58,037 nt of DNA from JAWPMT01 sp964653795 (GTDB lineage Bacteria > Bacteroidota > Bacteroidia > Cytophagales > Cyclobacteriaceae), in the NCBI GenBank assembly GCA_964653795.1, contig CAZZHO010000006.1, positions 1 through 58,037 on the forward strand, written 5' to 3'. The first letter of the stretch is position 1. The number at the start of each line of letters is the position of its first letter. Positions 50,243 to 57,590 of the stretch are shown here, in pieces. A model generated the notes under the pieces. The model worked only from the letters and a program-made list of their open reading frames with translations. It made no database searches and was not told the DNA's origin. Position numbers and translations under genes: made by a program.

Positions 50243-50500
50243 TTAAGAAGCTGGATCGATATGAACGTACGATCTGTCCTGTCTCCCCTTCTGAAACCTT
50301 ACAACCCCGTTAGTTAGTGCGAAGAGCGTATGATCTTTGCCCATTCCTACGTTGTTACCAGCGTGATGTCTGGTCCCTCTTTGTCTTACGATGATGTTAC
50401 CAGCTATTACTTGCTGTCCACCGAATATCTTCACTCCAAGTCTTTTACTTTCGGATTCTCTACCGTTCTTGGAACTACCTACACCTTTCTTATGAGCCAT
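50243..50500 (-). CDS. rpmA: 50S ribosomal protein L27
   Basis: 85 residues: MAHKKGVGSSKNGRESESKRLGVKIFGGQ, then GNIIVRQRGTRHHAGNNVGMGKDHTLFAL, the classic L27 near the peptidyl-transferase centre. The N-terminus begins directly with AHKK, without the cleaved leader of Firmicutes L27. It follows rplU by 6 bp and ends before a strong terminator. Confidence 0.97.
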   Translation of the reverse strand: MAHKKGVGSSKNGRESESKRLGVKIFGGQQVIAGNIIVRQRGTRHHAGNNVGMGKDHTLFALTNGVVRFQKGRQDRSYVHIDPAS

Positions 50501-50506
50501 GGTATA

Positions 50507-50818
50507 TTAGTTTTTAATGTCTTCGATTAATACTTTAGAAAATTGCTGTCTGTGGCCATTTTTCTTCTTATAGCCTTTTCTTCTCTTCTTTTTGAACACG
50601 ATCACTTTATCTCCTTTCACGTGCTCCAATACTTTTCCAGAGACCTTAGCTCCTTTCACCGTAGGAGTACCTACTTTCACCTTACCCTCGTTATCTACTA
50701 AAAGCACCTTATCAAAGTCTACAGCACTACCTGCTTCCTGATCCAGAAGAGGTGCATATAGGAACTTATCTTTCTCGACTTTGAATTGCTTTCCTGCAAT
50801 GTCAACAATTGCGTACAT
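50507..50818 (-). CDS. rplU: 50S ribosomal protein L21
   Basis: 103 residues from ATG 50818 (MYAIVDIAGKQFKVEKDKFLYAPLLD), the standard L21 start; an upstream ATG in frame would extend past the promoter and is not used. The C-terminus has VIVFKKKRRKGYKKKNGHRQQFSKVLIEDI, the rRNA-binding end. First gene of rplU-rpmA. Confidence 0.96.
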   Translation of the reverse strand: MYAIVDIAGKQFKVEKDKFLYAPLLDQEAGSAVDFDKVLLVDNEGKVKVGTPTVKGAKVSGKVLEHVKGDKVIVFKKKRRKGYKKKNGHRQQFSKVLIEDIKN

Positions 50819-50844
50819 TATTTCTCTATTTTCAAAAAGGACTG

Positions 50845-50875
50845 CAAAGATAGGTGTTTGGATAAATTTTGCAAA
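50845..50875 (-). promoter_or_regulatory. promoter of rplU-rpmA
   Basis: On the minus strand TTTG (50875-50872), 19 nt, TATCTTTG (50852-50845): a full consensus match, 26 bp before the L21 start. Confidence 0.85.
50857..50865 (-). promoter_or_regulatory. DnaA-box-like site, one mismatch
   Basis: Reads TTATCCAAA on the minus strand, one base from the DnaA box TTATCCACA. It lies inside the spacer of the rplU promoter, so on its own it may be chance. Confidence 0.3.
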
Positions 50876-50904
50876 CATCAACCTCTTATAATATTGGCTT
50901 AACC

Positions 50905-50913
50905 TGTGGATAA
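50905..50913 (-). promoter_or_regulatory. perfect DnaA box
   Basis: TGTGGATAA, the reverse complement of the consensus TTATCCACA, in the nrdB upstream region. Confidence 0.6.
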
Positions 50914-51024
50914 TTTTTTTGAGATGGCGATAACTTTTTTTAAAGGCTCGAAATGGGTCGAAAACAATAAAGCTAAAATTTGTTTTTGCACAATTAAAGT
51001 ACTGAAAACCAATTCACTATAGAG

Positions 51025-51033
51025 TTATCCACA
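51025..51033 (+). promoter_or_regulatory. perfect DnaA box
   Basis: TTATCCACA, exact consensus, facing the box at 50905-50913 from 120 bp away. A degenerate copy (CGTGGATAG, two mismatches) follows at 51054-51062. Confidence 0.6.
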
Positions 51034-51187
51034 TTTCTATTTTCATTGATCTTCGTGGATAGGTGCCGCTTGATTTTTTTACTCGGTTTGAACACATTTG
51101 TAAAAGCCTAAAAGAAAAAATAAACCACTTTTCTAGATAGGCTCTCACCAACGTCTAGATACAATATTTTACAGCATGTGGAAGAAG

Positions 51188-51212
51188 CCTGGTAATCAAG
51201 GTATTACCCAGG
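51188..51212 (+). other. hairpin in the nrdB leader
   Basis: CCTGGTAAT (51188-51196), loop CAAGGT, ATTACCCAGG (51203-51212): nine pairs with a single bulged C. It lies 76 bp before the nrdB ATG. No T-run follows, so it is not a terminator; a structured leader is possible. Confidence 0.4.
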
Positions 51213-51287
51213 AGTAAGATATTTTGTCTCTGGCGTAGGAAACAAAAAGGGGGAACAGAGAACTATATATATACAGAAACGAAAGCC

Positions 51288-52277
51288 ATGAGTGATACAG
51301 CCTTACAAACAGTCGAACCGATTCTCAAGGAGAATGCTAATCGATTCGTACTATTCCCCATACAACACGACGACATCTGGAAGTTTTATAAAAAAGCTGA
51401 GGCCAGCTTTTGGACTGCAGAAGAAATAGATCTTGGTGGAGACCTGAAAGATTGGGCTAATCTCACAGATGGAGAAAGACACTTTATATCTCATGTGCTA
51501 GCATTCTTCGCTGCAAGTGATGGTATAGTAAATGAGAACCTTGCTGAAAACTTTGTTTCAGAAGTACAGTATACCGAGGCTAAATTTTTCTATGGTTTTC
51601 AAATAGCCATCGAAAACATTCACTCTGAGACTTACTCCCTATTAATAGATACCCTAATCAAAAATCCTCAAGAGAAGGATAAGCTCTTCAACGCCATTGA
51701 GACGATGGATTGTGTGAAGAAAAAAGCAGATTGGGCACTCAGATGGATCGATGAGGGATCATTTGCTGAGAGACTAATTGCTTTTGCTGCTGTAGAGGGT
51801 ATTTTCTTCTCAGGTAGTTTCTGCTCCATCTTCTGGTTGAAGAAAAGAGGGTTAATGCCTGGCTTGAGTTTCTCAAATGAGCTGATCTCAAGAGACGAAG
51901 GACTTCATTGTGATTTTGCCTGCTTATTGTATACGAATCACCTGATCAATAAACTTCCTGAAAGTACTGTACAGGAAATCATAAAAGATGCCGTTGCTAT
52001 AGAGAAAGAATTTGTGACAGATGCACTTCCGGTAAAACTCATTGGAATGAATTCGGACCTTATGTGTCAGTATATAGAATTCGTTGCAGATAGACTTTTG
52101 GGAGAGCTTGGCTGTGATAAAATTTATAACAGTACAAATCCGTTTGATTTTATGGAGATGATTTCTCTTCAGGGTAAAACCAACTTCTTTGAGAAGAGAG
52201 TGGCAGAATACCAGAAAGCGGGTGTGATGAATAGTGAGAAAGACAAGCCGAAATTCAGCCTGGATGAAGATTTTTAA
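51288..52277 (+). CDS. nrdB: ribonucleoside-diphosphate reductase, beta subunit (class Ia)
   Basis: 329 residues holding the di-iron tyrosyl radical. The ligands can be read: Asp48 in FWTAEEIDLGGD, Glu109 and His112 in IENIHSETYSLLIDTL, with radical Tyr116, then EGIFFSGSF and SRDEGLHCDF. The sequence is strikingly like eukaryotic R2 (HVLAFFAASDGIVNENL, FYGFQIAIENIHSE), and the C-terminus FSLDEDF resembles the eukaryotic tail that binds R1. It precedes nrdA by 28 bp. Confidence 0.96.
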   Translation: MSDTALQTVEPILKENANRFVLFPIQHDDIWKFYKKAEASFWTAEEIDLGGDLKDWANLTDGERHFISHVLAFFAASDGIVNENLAENFVSEVQYTEAKFFYGFQIAIENIHSETYSLLIDTLIKNPQEKDKLFNAIETMDCVKKKADWALRWIDEGSFAERLIAFAAVEGIFFSGSFCSIFWLKKRGLMPGLSFSNELISRDEGLHCDFACLLYTNHLINKLPESTVQEIIKDAVAIEKEFVTDALPVKLIGMNSDLMCQYIEFVADRLLGELGCDKIYNSTNPFDFMEMISLQGKTNFFEKRVAEYQKAGVMNSEKDKPKFSLDEDF

Positions 52278-52305
52278 TAGACAGTTCCTTAATCGCCGAT
52301 AAAAA

Positions 52306-54702
52306 ATGCTAGTAATTAAAAGAGACGGACGTAGAGAGTCCGTAAAGTTTGACAAAATAACCGCCCGGATAGAGAAGCTTTGCCACGGACTCAATCCGGA
52401 TTTTGTAAAGCCCGTTGAGATTGCCAAAAAAGTAATTGACGGATTGTATGATGGTGTAACTACTATCGAGCTTGATAATCTGGCTGCTGAGATTGCAGCG
52501 ACCATGACTACCAAGCATCCGGACTTTGCTAAGCTGGCGGCAAGAATTTCAATATCAAACCTTCATAAGGTGACCTCCGAGTCTTTCTCCAATACGATGA
52601 AAAGACTTTACACTTATGAAAACCCGAAGACAGGTGAAAATGCAGCGCTAATATCTACTGAGACTTATGGTGTGATAAAGAACAACGCCAAGAGACTAGA
52701 TGATGCAGTAGACTATGAAAGGGACTACAATTACGACTTCTTTGGGTACAAAACCTTAGAAAGATCATATCTGATGAAGCTTGATGGTAAAATCATTGAG
52801 CGTCCTCAGCACATGCTGATGAGAGTTTCAGTTGGTATCCACGGCGAGGATATTGATTCAGCTATTCAAACTTATAATTTGATGTCAGAGAAGTGGTTTA
52901 CGCACGCTACTCCGACATTATTTAACGCGGGAACACCAAAACCTCAACTTTCTTCTTGCTTCCTATTGACGATGCAAGATGATAGTATCGACGGTATTTA
53001 CGATACACTTAAGCAATGCGCTAAAATTTCTCAATCAGCCGGTGGTATTGGATTGAGTATTCACAATATCCGAGCAACAGGGGCATACATTAAAGGAACT
53101 AATGGTACCTCCAATGGTATCGTGCCAATGCTCCGAAACTTTGATATGACAGCCAGGTATGTTGATCAAGGAGGTGGAAAAAGAAAAGGAAGCTTTGCTA
53201 TCTATTTGGAGCCATGGCATGCGGATATCTTCGAATTCCTCGATCTGAAGAAGAATCATGGGAAAGAAGAGTTAAGAGCAAGAGATCTGTTTTACGCACT
53301 CTGGATTTCTGATCTTTTCATGAAGAGAGTAGAGTCTAATGGTGATTGGTCACTTTTCAGCCCAGATGTAACACCTGATCTGTGTGATGCCTACGGTGAA
53401 GAATTTGAGCGTTTGTATGAAAAGTACGAAAGAGAAGGAAAGGCAAGAAGAGTAGTAAAGGCGCAAGAGCTTTGGTTTGAAATTCTTGAATCTCAAATCG
53501 AGACGGGTACACCTTACATCCTTTATAAAGATCACGCTAACAAGAAATCAAATCAGAAGAACTTAGGTACTATCAGAAGCAGTAACCTCTGTACTGAGAT
53601 CATGGAGTATACTTCTAAGGACGAAGTAGCTGTATGTAACCTGGCTTCTATTGCACTATCCAAGTTTGTGAATGAGGATAGCACATTCGATCATCAAAAG
53701 CTTTATGAGATCACTAAAGTGGTCACTCGAAACCTTAACAGGGTGATTGATGTGAATTACTATCCTGTACCTGAGGCTAAAAATTCCAACATGAAACACC
53801 GTCCAATTGGAATTGGTGTGCAGGGATTGGCTGATACATTCGCTTTGATGCGTTATCCATTCGAATCACAGGAAGCGCAGCAGCTCAATAAAGATATTTT
53901 CGAGACCATCTACTTTGCAGCCATGGAAACATCCATGGAAATGGCGGAAGTAGAAGGTCCTTATGAGACTTTCAAAGGCTCTCCAGTTTCAAAAGGTATT
54001 TTCCAATTTGATATGTGGGGTGTTGAGCCTAACTCTGGAAGATGGGATTGGTATGACTTGAAGCAGAAAGTGAGAAAGCATGGGGTTAGAAATTCATTGT
54101 TGCTTGCTCCAATGCCTACTGCTTCTACTTCGCAGATTCTGGGTAACAACGAGTGCTTCGAGCCTTTTACTTCTAATCTATACCTTAGAAGAGTACTTTC
54201 TGGTGAATTTATTGTAGCCAATAAGTACATGATGAAAGATTTGATCAGTCTTGGCTTGTGGAATGATAGTATCATCAACAAAATCAAGGCGAACAATGGA
54301 TCCATCCAGGATATTCCTGAGATACCTCAGGATATCAAAGATTTGTACAAAACTGTGTGGGAGATTTCTCAGAAGGCTATCATCGATATGGCAGCTGACA
54401 GAGGAGCATATATCTGCCAAAGTCAGAGTATGAACATCCACCTTACTGACGCTAACTTCGGTAAGATGACCTCTATGCACTTTTATGCATGGAAGAAAGG
54501 TCTTAAGACAGGGATGTACTACCTGAGAACGAAAGCAGCTACTGACGCTATCAAGTTCACTGTAGAGAAAGAAACTGCAGTTGAGCCAAAAGCAGAAGAG
54601 AATAGTAATCCAAATAGTGCGGAGGATGAGCAAGCCTATAATGAGGCGGCTATGCAATGCTCGTTGGATGATCCGGAAGGATGTGAAATGTGCGGTAGTT
54701 GA
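52306..54702 (+). CDS. nrdA: ribonucleoside-diphosphate reductase, alpha subunit (class Ia)
   Basis: 798 residues. An ATP-cone opens the protein (MLVIKRDGRRESVKFDKITARIEKL, then KHPDFAKLAARISISNLHK). Active-site cysteines are seen in PKPQLSSCFLL, SSNLCTEIMEYTS and DEVAVCNLASIAL; the C-terminal pair CEMC recharges them. As with nrdB, motif wording is of the eukaryote-like class Ia group. The mobile acidic linker (EPKAEENSNPNSAEDEQAYNEAA) precedes the tail. Transcription ends at a good terminator. Confidence 0.97.
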   Translation: MLVIKRDGRRESVKFDKITARIEKLCHGLNPDFVKPVEIAKKVIDGLYDGVTTIELDNLAAEIAATMTTKHPDFAKLAARISISNLHKVTSESFSNTMKRLYTYENPKTGENAALISTETYGVIKNNAKRLDDAVDYERDYNYDFFGYKTLERSYLMKLDGKIIERPQHMLMRVSVGIHGEDIDSAIQTYNLMSEKWFTHATPTLFNAGTPKPQLSSCFLLTMQDDSIDGIYDTLKQCAKISQSAGGIGLSIHNIRATGAYIKGTNGTSNGIVPMLRNFDMTARYVDQGGGKRKGSFAIYLEPWHADIFEFLDLKKNHGKEELRARDLFYALWISDLFMKRVESNGDWSLFSPDVTPDLCDAYGEEFERLYEKYEREGKARRVVKAQELWFEILESQIETGTPYILYKDHANKKSNQKNLGTIRSSNLCTEIMEYTSKDEVAVCNLASIALSKFVNEDSTFDHQKLYEITKVVTRNLNRVIDVNYYPVPEAKNSNMKHRPIGIGVQGLADTFALMRYPFESQEAQQLNKDIFETIYFAAMETSMEMAEVEGPYETFKGSPVSKGIFQFDMWGVEPNSGRWDWYDLKQKVRKHGVRNSLLLAPMPTASTSQILGNNECFEPFTSNLYLRRVLSGEFIVANKYMMKDLISLGLWNDSIINKIKANNGSIQDIPEIPQDIKDLYKTVWEISQKAIIDMAADRGAYICQSQSMNIHLTDANFGKMTSMHFYAWKKGLKTGMYYLRTKAATDAIKFTVEKETAVEPKAEENSNPNSAEDEQAYNEAAMQCSLDDPEGCEMCGS

Positions 54703-54736
54703 TATTGACTTTTTGACTACCTCCTATGAGACTAAG

Positions 54737-54763
54737 AGCCCTGCATTTATGTAGGGCTTTTTT
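54737..54763 (+). terminator. terminator after nrdBA
   Basis: AGCCCTGCA (54737-54745), loop TTTA, TGTAGGGCT (54750-54758) with one G-T pair, then six T up to 54763. Its last bases touch the stop codon of the convergent regulator gene. Confidence 0.88.
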
Positions 54764-56234
54764 AATGCTGAGAGATCAACTCTGAAATACCCGTCTGTCT
54801 CAGCTTATCTTTTGTGATCTTATCGTAAATAGTAGGTTTGGAGGCTCGCTCTTTACAATCAGTGAGCCCGCACCTCTCGCAAGTGGTATTTACCTCGCAG
54901 AATTCAATGTCTGGATCTGAAAGGAACTTCAGGAGCTCACGAGATTTCTTATTAACTAGAAATCCGACAGTGACGCTAATGGCCTCATTGGGGTTGGAGA
55001 CGTTAGGGAAGGCGAATGTAAGGCATAAGTATTCCTGACCGGTAGCCAGGTATTTTTCGATTTGCGCTTTGGCCATAACGCCTTTGCCGCCCCTCTTCAT
55101 TACTTCTGTTATGCCCTTTAAGGAAGCCCATCTGCGGCAATAAAATTCATTTAGTTCATTGCCATGTTGGTTTTGTGTATTGGTGAGATGAAGTTCTTTG
55201 GTTAAGGTGAAGTTACCCCCTTTGCCTACAAACCGTAGGAAGAACAAGCTTTTCAGATCAAAATGCTTCGGAAGAACATTCGATAGCCTTTGAAATAGCA
55301 TCTCAGGTGTCACATTGTACTTCCTTAATAATTCGATGAGCGATTCCGGATTCCATTGTTCCTGATTAGCGAATTTTTTGAAGTCTTCTACCAACATCTT
55401 CTCAGGCATCATCAGAGCCGCTGCGAAGTAGGAAGCCTGGTAGTTATTAAGGATGGATTCAAAGTCTTGCTCGCCCATGGAGGGGGTGCTAAAAGAGCGC
55501 TTTTTTAATCTCAGCCACTGAAAAGCGATCTCTCTTGAGATTATGAAATTGATTTGACCTGGATGCAGTCCTTCATTTATCAGTAGCTTTCGTAAATGGG
55601 GTTGATAAATGGACCTGATGTCTTGTAGATCAGCTTCTTTTGAAAATTGCTGGAACTCTGTCCGAACGCCCAATTGAAGTAAAATCGTTGAGAGCGTCTT
55701 TTGGTTGAAAGGAATTTCTGCGAGTTCGGTAAACTCAAGGTTCAGGTCACTGGCTCTTTCTTCCAGGTCTTCAAAGTAATTGTTTTGTATTTCTCTATAG
55801 GACCGAAGGGCAGCATTGAAGAACTTCTCATTCTTCAATTCATAATTTCGGGAAATCTGGAGAATGGTATTGATGAAGGCATTGACTTTAGTCGGATCCT
55901 GAGAAACGATCTCGACTAGCTTCTGAGGGTCAAGTCCAAACTCCTTTAAGGGAAAGGCTCTGAAGAAATCTGATTGGACCAAATCTGAAATCGGCTGTAG
56001 CTTCTTGGGTACTTTCAATGACACCAGGTCGTCGTACTGTACTTTAAGTGCCTTTGAGAGCAACATGATTTTGTCACTCTTAGGATATTTTTTACCATTC
56101 TCAATTTCACTGAGATAACTGACGGAAAGGCCGGTCTCTTCTCTGAGTTGTTGGTAAGTAATTCCTTTATCCTGCCTTATTTCTTTGATCTTGAGACCAA
56201 AGATTTGTTTTAAGCCGAATACTTCGTCAGTCAT
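54762..56234 (-). CDS. XRE-family regulator with IrrE-like domain (ScfR/short-chain acyl-CoA regulator type)
   Basis: 490 residues. An XRE helix-turn-helix spans about 14-70 (LKIKEIRQDKGITYQQLREETGLSVSYLSEIENGK). The middle has an IrrE-like segment (YQASYFAAALMMPEKMLVEDF), yet the zinc motif HExxH is missing: the equivalent place reads ISREIAFQWL. The C-terminus has a cysteine cluster (FCEVNTTCERCGLTDCKERASKP). This is the layout of ScfR-type regulators (RamB, MccR, PrpC-type), which respond to short-chain acyl-CoA metabolism. A 16-bp palindrome lies 36 bp upstream. Confidence 0.82.
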   Translation of the reverse strand: MTDEVFGLKQIFGLKIKEIRQDKGITYQQLREETGLSVSYLSEIENGKKYPKSDKIMLLSKALKVQYDDLVSLKVPKKLQPISDLVQSDFFRAFPLKEFGLDPQKLVEIVSQDPTKVNAFINTILQISRNYELKNEKFFNAALRSYREIQNNYFEDLEERASDLNLEFTELAEIPFNQKTLSTILLQLGVRTEFQQFSKEADLQDIRSIYQPHLRKLLINEGLHPGQINFIISREIAFQWLRLKKRSFSTPSMGEQDFESILNNYQASYFAAALMMPEKMLVEDFKKFANQEQWNPESLIELLRKYNVTPEMLFQRLSNVLPKHFDLKSLFFLRFVGKGGNFTLTKELHLTNTQNQHGNELNEFYCRRWASLKGITEVMKRGGKGVMAKAQIEKYLATGQEYLCLTFAFPNVSNPNEAISVTVGFLVNKKSRELLKFLSDPDIEFCEVNTTCERCGLTDCKERASKPTIYDKITKDKLRQTGISELISQH

Positions 56235-56269
56235 GCCTCAAAGCTAGACAATTTGTGAAATAATTCTAT

Positions 56270-56285
56270 TAGCGAAATTTCGCTA
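56270..56285. promoter_or_regulatory. 16-bp perfect palindrome upstream of the XRE/ScfR gene
   Basis: TAGCGAAATTTCGCTA, symmetrical at every position, 36-51 bp upstream of the regulator's ATG. This is the usual place for an autoregulatory operator. A near-perfect -7 element (TAGCTTTG, minus strand 56246-56239) sits only 5 bp from the ATG, so the transcript could be nearly leaderless. Confidence 0.6.
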
Positions 56286-56339
56286 TATTAGTAGGAGAAT
56301 TCAATTTTAGTTTCGTATACATAATTTGTTAGGTTAAAT

Positions 56340-56373
56340 CAGACCAGGCTTCCAGAAGGGGGTCTGGTTTTTT
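56340..56373 (+). terminator. plus-strand terminator with no plus-strand gene before it
   Basis: CAGACC (56340-56345) pairs with GGTCTG (56361-56366), with an inner CTT/AAG stem, and six T follow at 56368-56373. The genes on both sides are on the minus strand, where the T-run is weak. It may end an unseen short plus-strand transcript or act weakly after the aldo/keto reductase. Confidence 0.6.
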
Positions 56374-56395
56374 ATTGTCTGAATTGGCTGACAAT

Positions 56396-57373
56396 TCAAT
56401 TCCAGCTCATACTACTTCTTTCCTGCCAATAATCTTTCGCTTCCATGACAAGTCCGTTCAATTGTTGGATGTCCGATTTTTCTAGCTCAAGAGATTCGGA
56501 CTGAACATTGGAATTCAATTGCTCAATGGTACTAGCCCCACTAAGCACTGTTGTTACGAAGGGCTTGGATAGTGCAAAGGCCAAGGCGATTGCATCGATA
56601 GTTGTTTCATACGTTTCGGCCATTTTTTGAAGTTTATGCAAATACGCACCCTGTTTGTTTCGTCCGGTCAATCTACCATTTGCTACGGCCTCCTTGATGA
56701 TTACCCCAAGCCCCTTCTCCGCTGCCTTCATAAGAGAGTTTTCAGCTGATTGCTCTAAAATATTGAATGTGGCCTGGACGGATCCGAAGAGTGGTTTCGA
56801 TCCCACTTTGATTTCCAGGGCTTTTTCGAGGACGTGTCCTTGGGAAGGACCGCTTAAGGAAAGGCCTATGACTATACCTGTTTCTCTAATTGCTTCGAGT
56901 TTTCTCAGGACTTCTTGATTATCCAATACGCCACTTTCGAAAGTGGCTGAGTGAATATGGTAGATCTTCAGGTTGGGAGAAAGTAGCTGATGGCTCAGCG
57001 GCCACTGCTTATTAAGTAACCCTATAGAATGTTCTTTGATCTCATGCTTATTTGCTTGGACCTGCCAGTCTGCTGTATAGTAGTAGCCCCACTTAGATCC
57101 CACCACTGTGTCCATATCTTTTCTCCCTGTCCAGCTGGATAAGAATTCTTCTCCCTTGCCATATGAGCGAGCCACATCGAAATAGTTAATACCCAGTCTG
57201 ACACTTTCATCCAGCATTCGATGAGTGACAGCTTCCATTTTGGCAATATCATAGTCTTTATTGAGGTCCTTACCGTGCCCAAGGTTGATATAGCCTGGTC
57301 TTCCCAATGCAGCAAGACCCAATCCAATTTGGGAGACTTGTATGTCAGTATTTCCGAAAGAAACTTTTTTCAT
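56396..57373 (-). CDS. aldo/keto reductase
   Basis: 325 residues from ATG 57373 (MKKVSFGNTDIQVSQIGLGLAALGRPGY), the normal family start. NADPH-dependent (beta/alpha)8 barrel: LGINYFDVARSYGKGEEFLSSW includes the catalytic Asp and Tyr, then GSKWGYYYT (Lys) and YHIHSATFESGVL (His). The C-terminal IDAIALAFALSKPFVTTVLSGAST binds the cofactor. It resembles the L-fucose/galactose dehydrogenase-like branch; the substrate is unknown. Confidence 0.88.
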   Translation of the reverse strand: MKKVSFGNTDIQVSQIGLGLAALGRPGYINLGHGKDLNKDYDIAKMEAVTHRMLDESVRLGINYFDVARSYGKGEEFLSSWTGRKDMDTVVGSKWGYYYTADWQVQANKHEIKEHSIGLLNKQWPLSHQLLSPNLKIYHIHSATFESGVLDNQEVLRKLEAIRETGIVIGLSLSGPSQGHVLEKALEIKVGSKPLFGSVQATFNILEQSAENSLMKAAEKGLGVIIKEAVANGRLTGRNKQGAYLHKLQKMAETYETTIDAIALAFALSKPFVTTVLSGASTIEQLNSNVQSESLELEKSDIQQLNGLVMEAKDYWQERSSMSWN

Positions 57374-57542
57374 ATCAAGGTGAATCAAGTTGCAAAATAG
57401 CCCCGATAGAGCCGGCACGAAGTACAGGCGAAAGCGGGAATAGATAAGGCTAAGAGTGATTCTCTTTCGCTCCTATTTTTCAGGCATAAACCTTCCGGTC
57501 GAGATAACAATTGCAACCCTTCTCTTTTCAATTAGAAGTCAT

Positions 57543-57550
57543 TAATTTCG
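57543..57550 (+). promoter_or_regulatory. -7-like element upstream of atpD
   Basis: TAATTTCG, one base from TAnnTTTG, followed by CAC, 40 bp before atpD. No -33 is clear. Nothing else is seen in the 217-bp gap 57374-57590. Confidence 0.4.
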
Positions 57551-57590
57551 CACTCAATTTAACGGCGACACACAATACATCTCTAATAAA

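Larger units (their letters stand above)
50876..51287 (+). promoter_or_regulatory. 412-bp AT-rich regulatory region between rplU and nrdB
   Basis: No gene is seen here. The region has two perfect DnaA boxes and two weaker ones (50857-51062), a promoter-like TTG (51070-51072) with CACATTTG (51093-51100) 20 nt later, two direct copies of TCTAGATA 22 bp apart (51132-51139, 51154-51161), a hairpin at 51188-51212 and an AT-rich AACTATATATATACAG (51261-51276) loosely like an NrdR box. It is probably the control region of nrdBA. A replication origin is the alternative. Confidence 0.6.

Noticed and set aside
51188..51212. Cobalamin riboswitch before the ribonucleotide reductase genes
   Set aside because: The hairpin does not come with the conserved B12-box sequence, and the enzyme is class Ia, which does not use B12.
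57421..57500. Possible terminator between the aldo/keto reductase and atpD
   Set aside because: Only a 5-bp AAGAG/CTCTT pair was found, and it is followed by too few T on the relevant strand; also the region is upstream of both genes.
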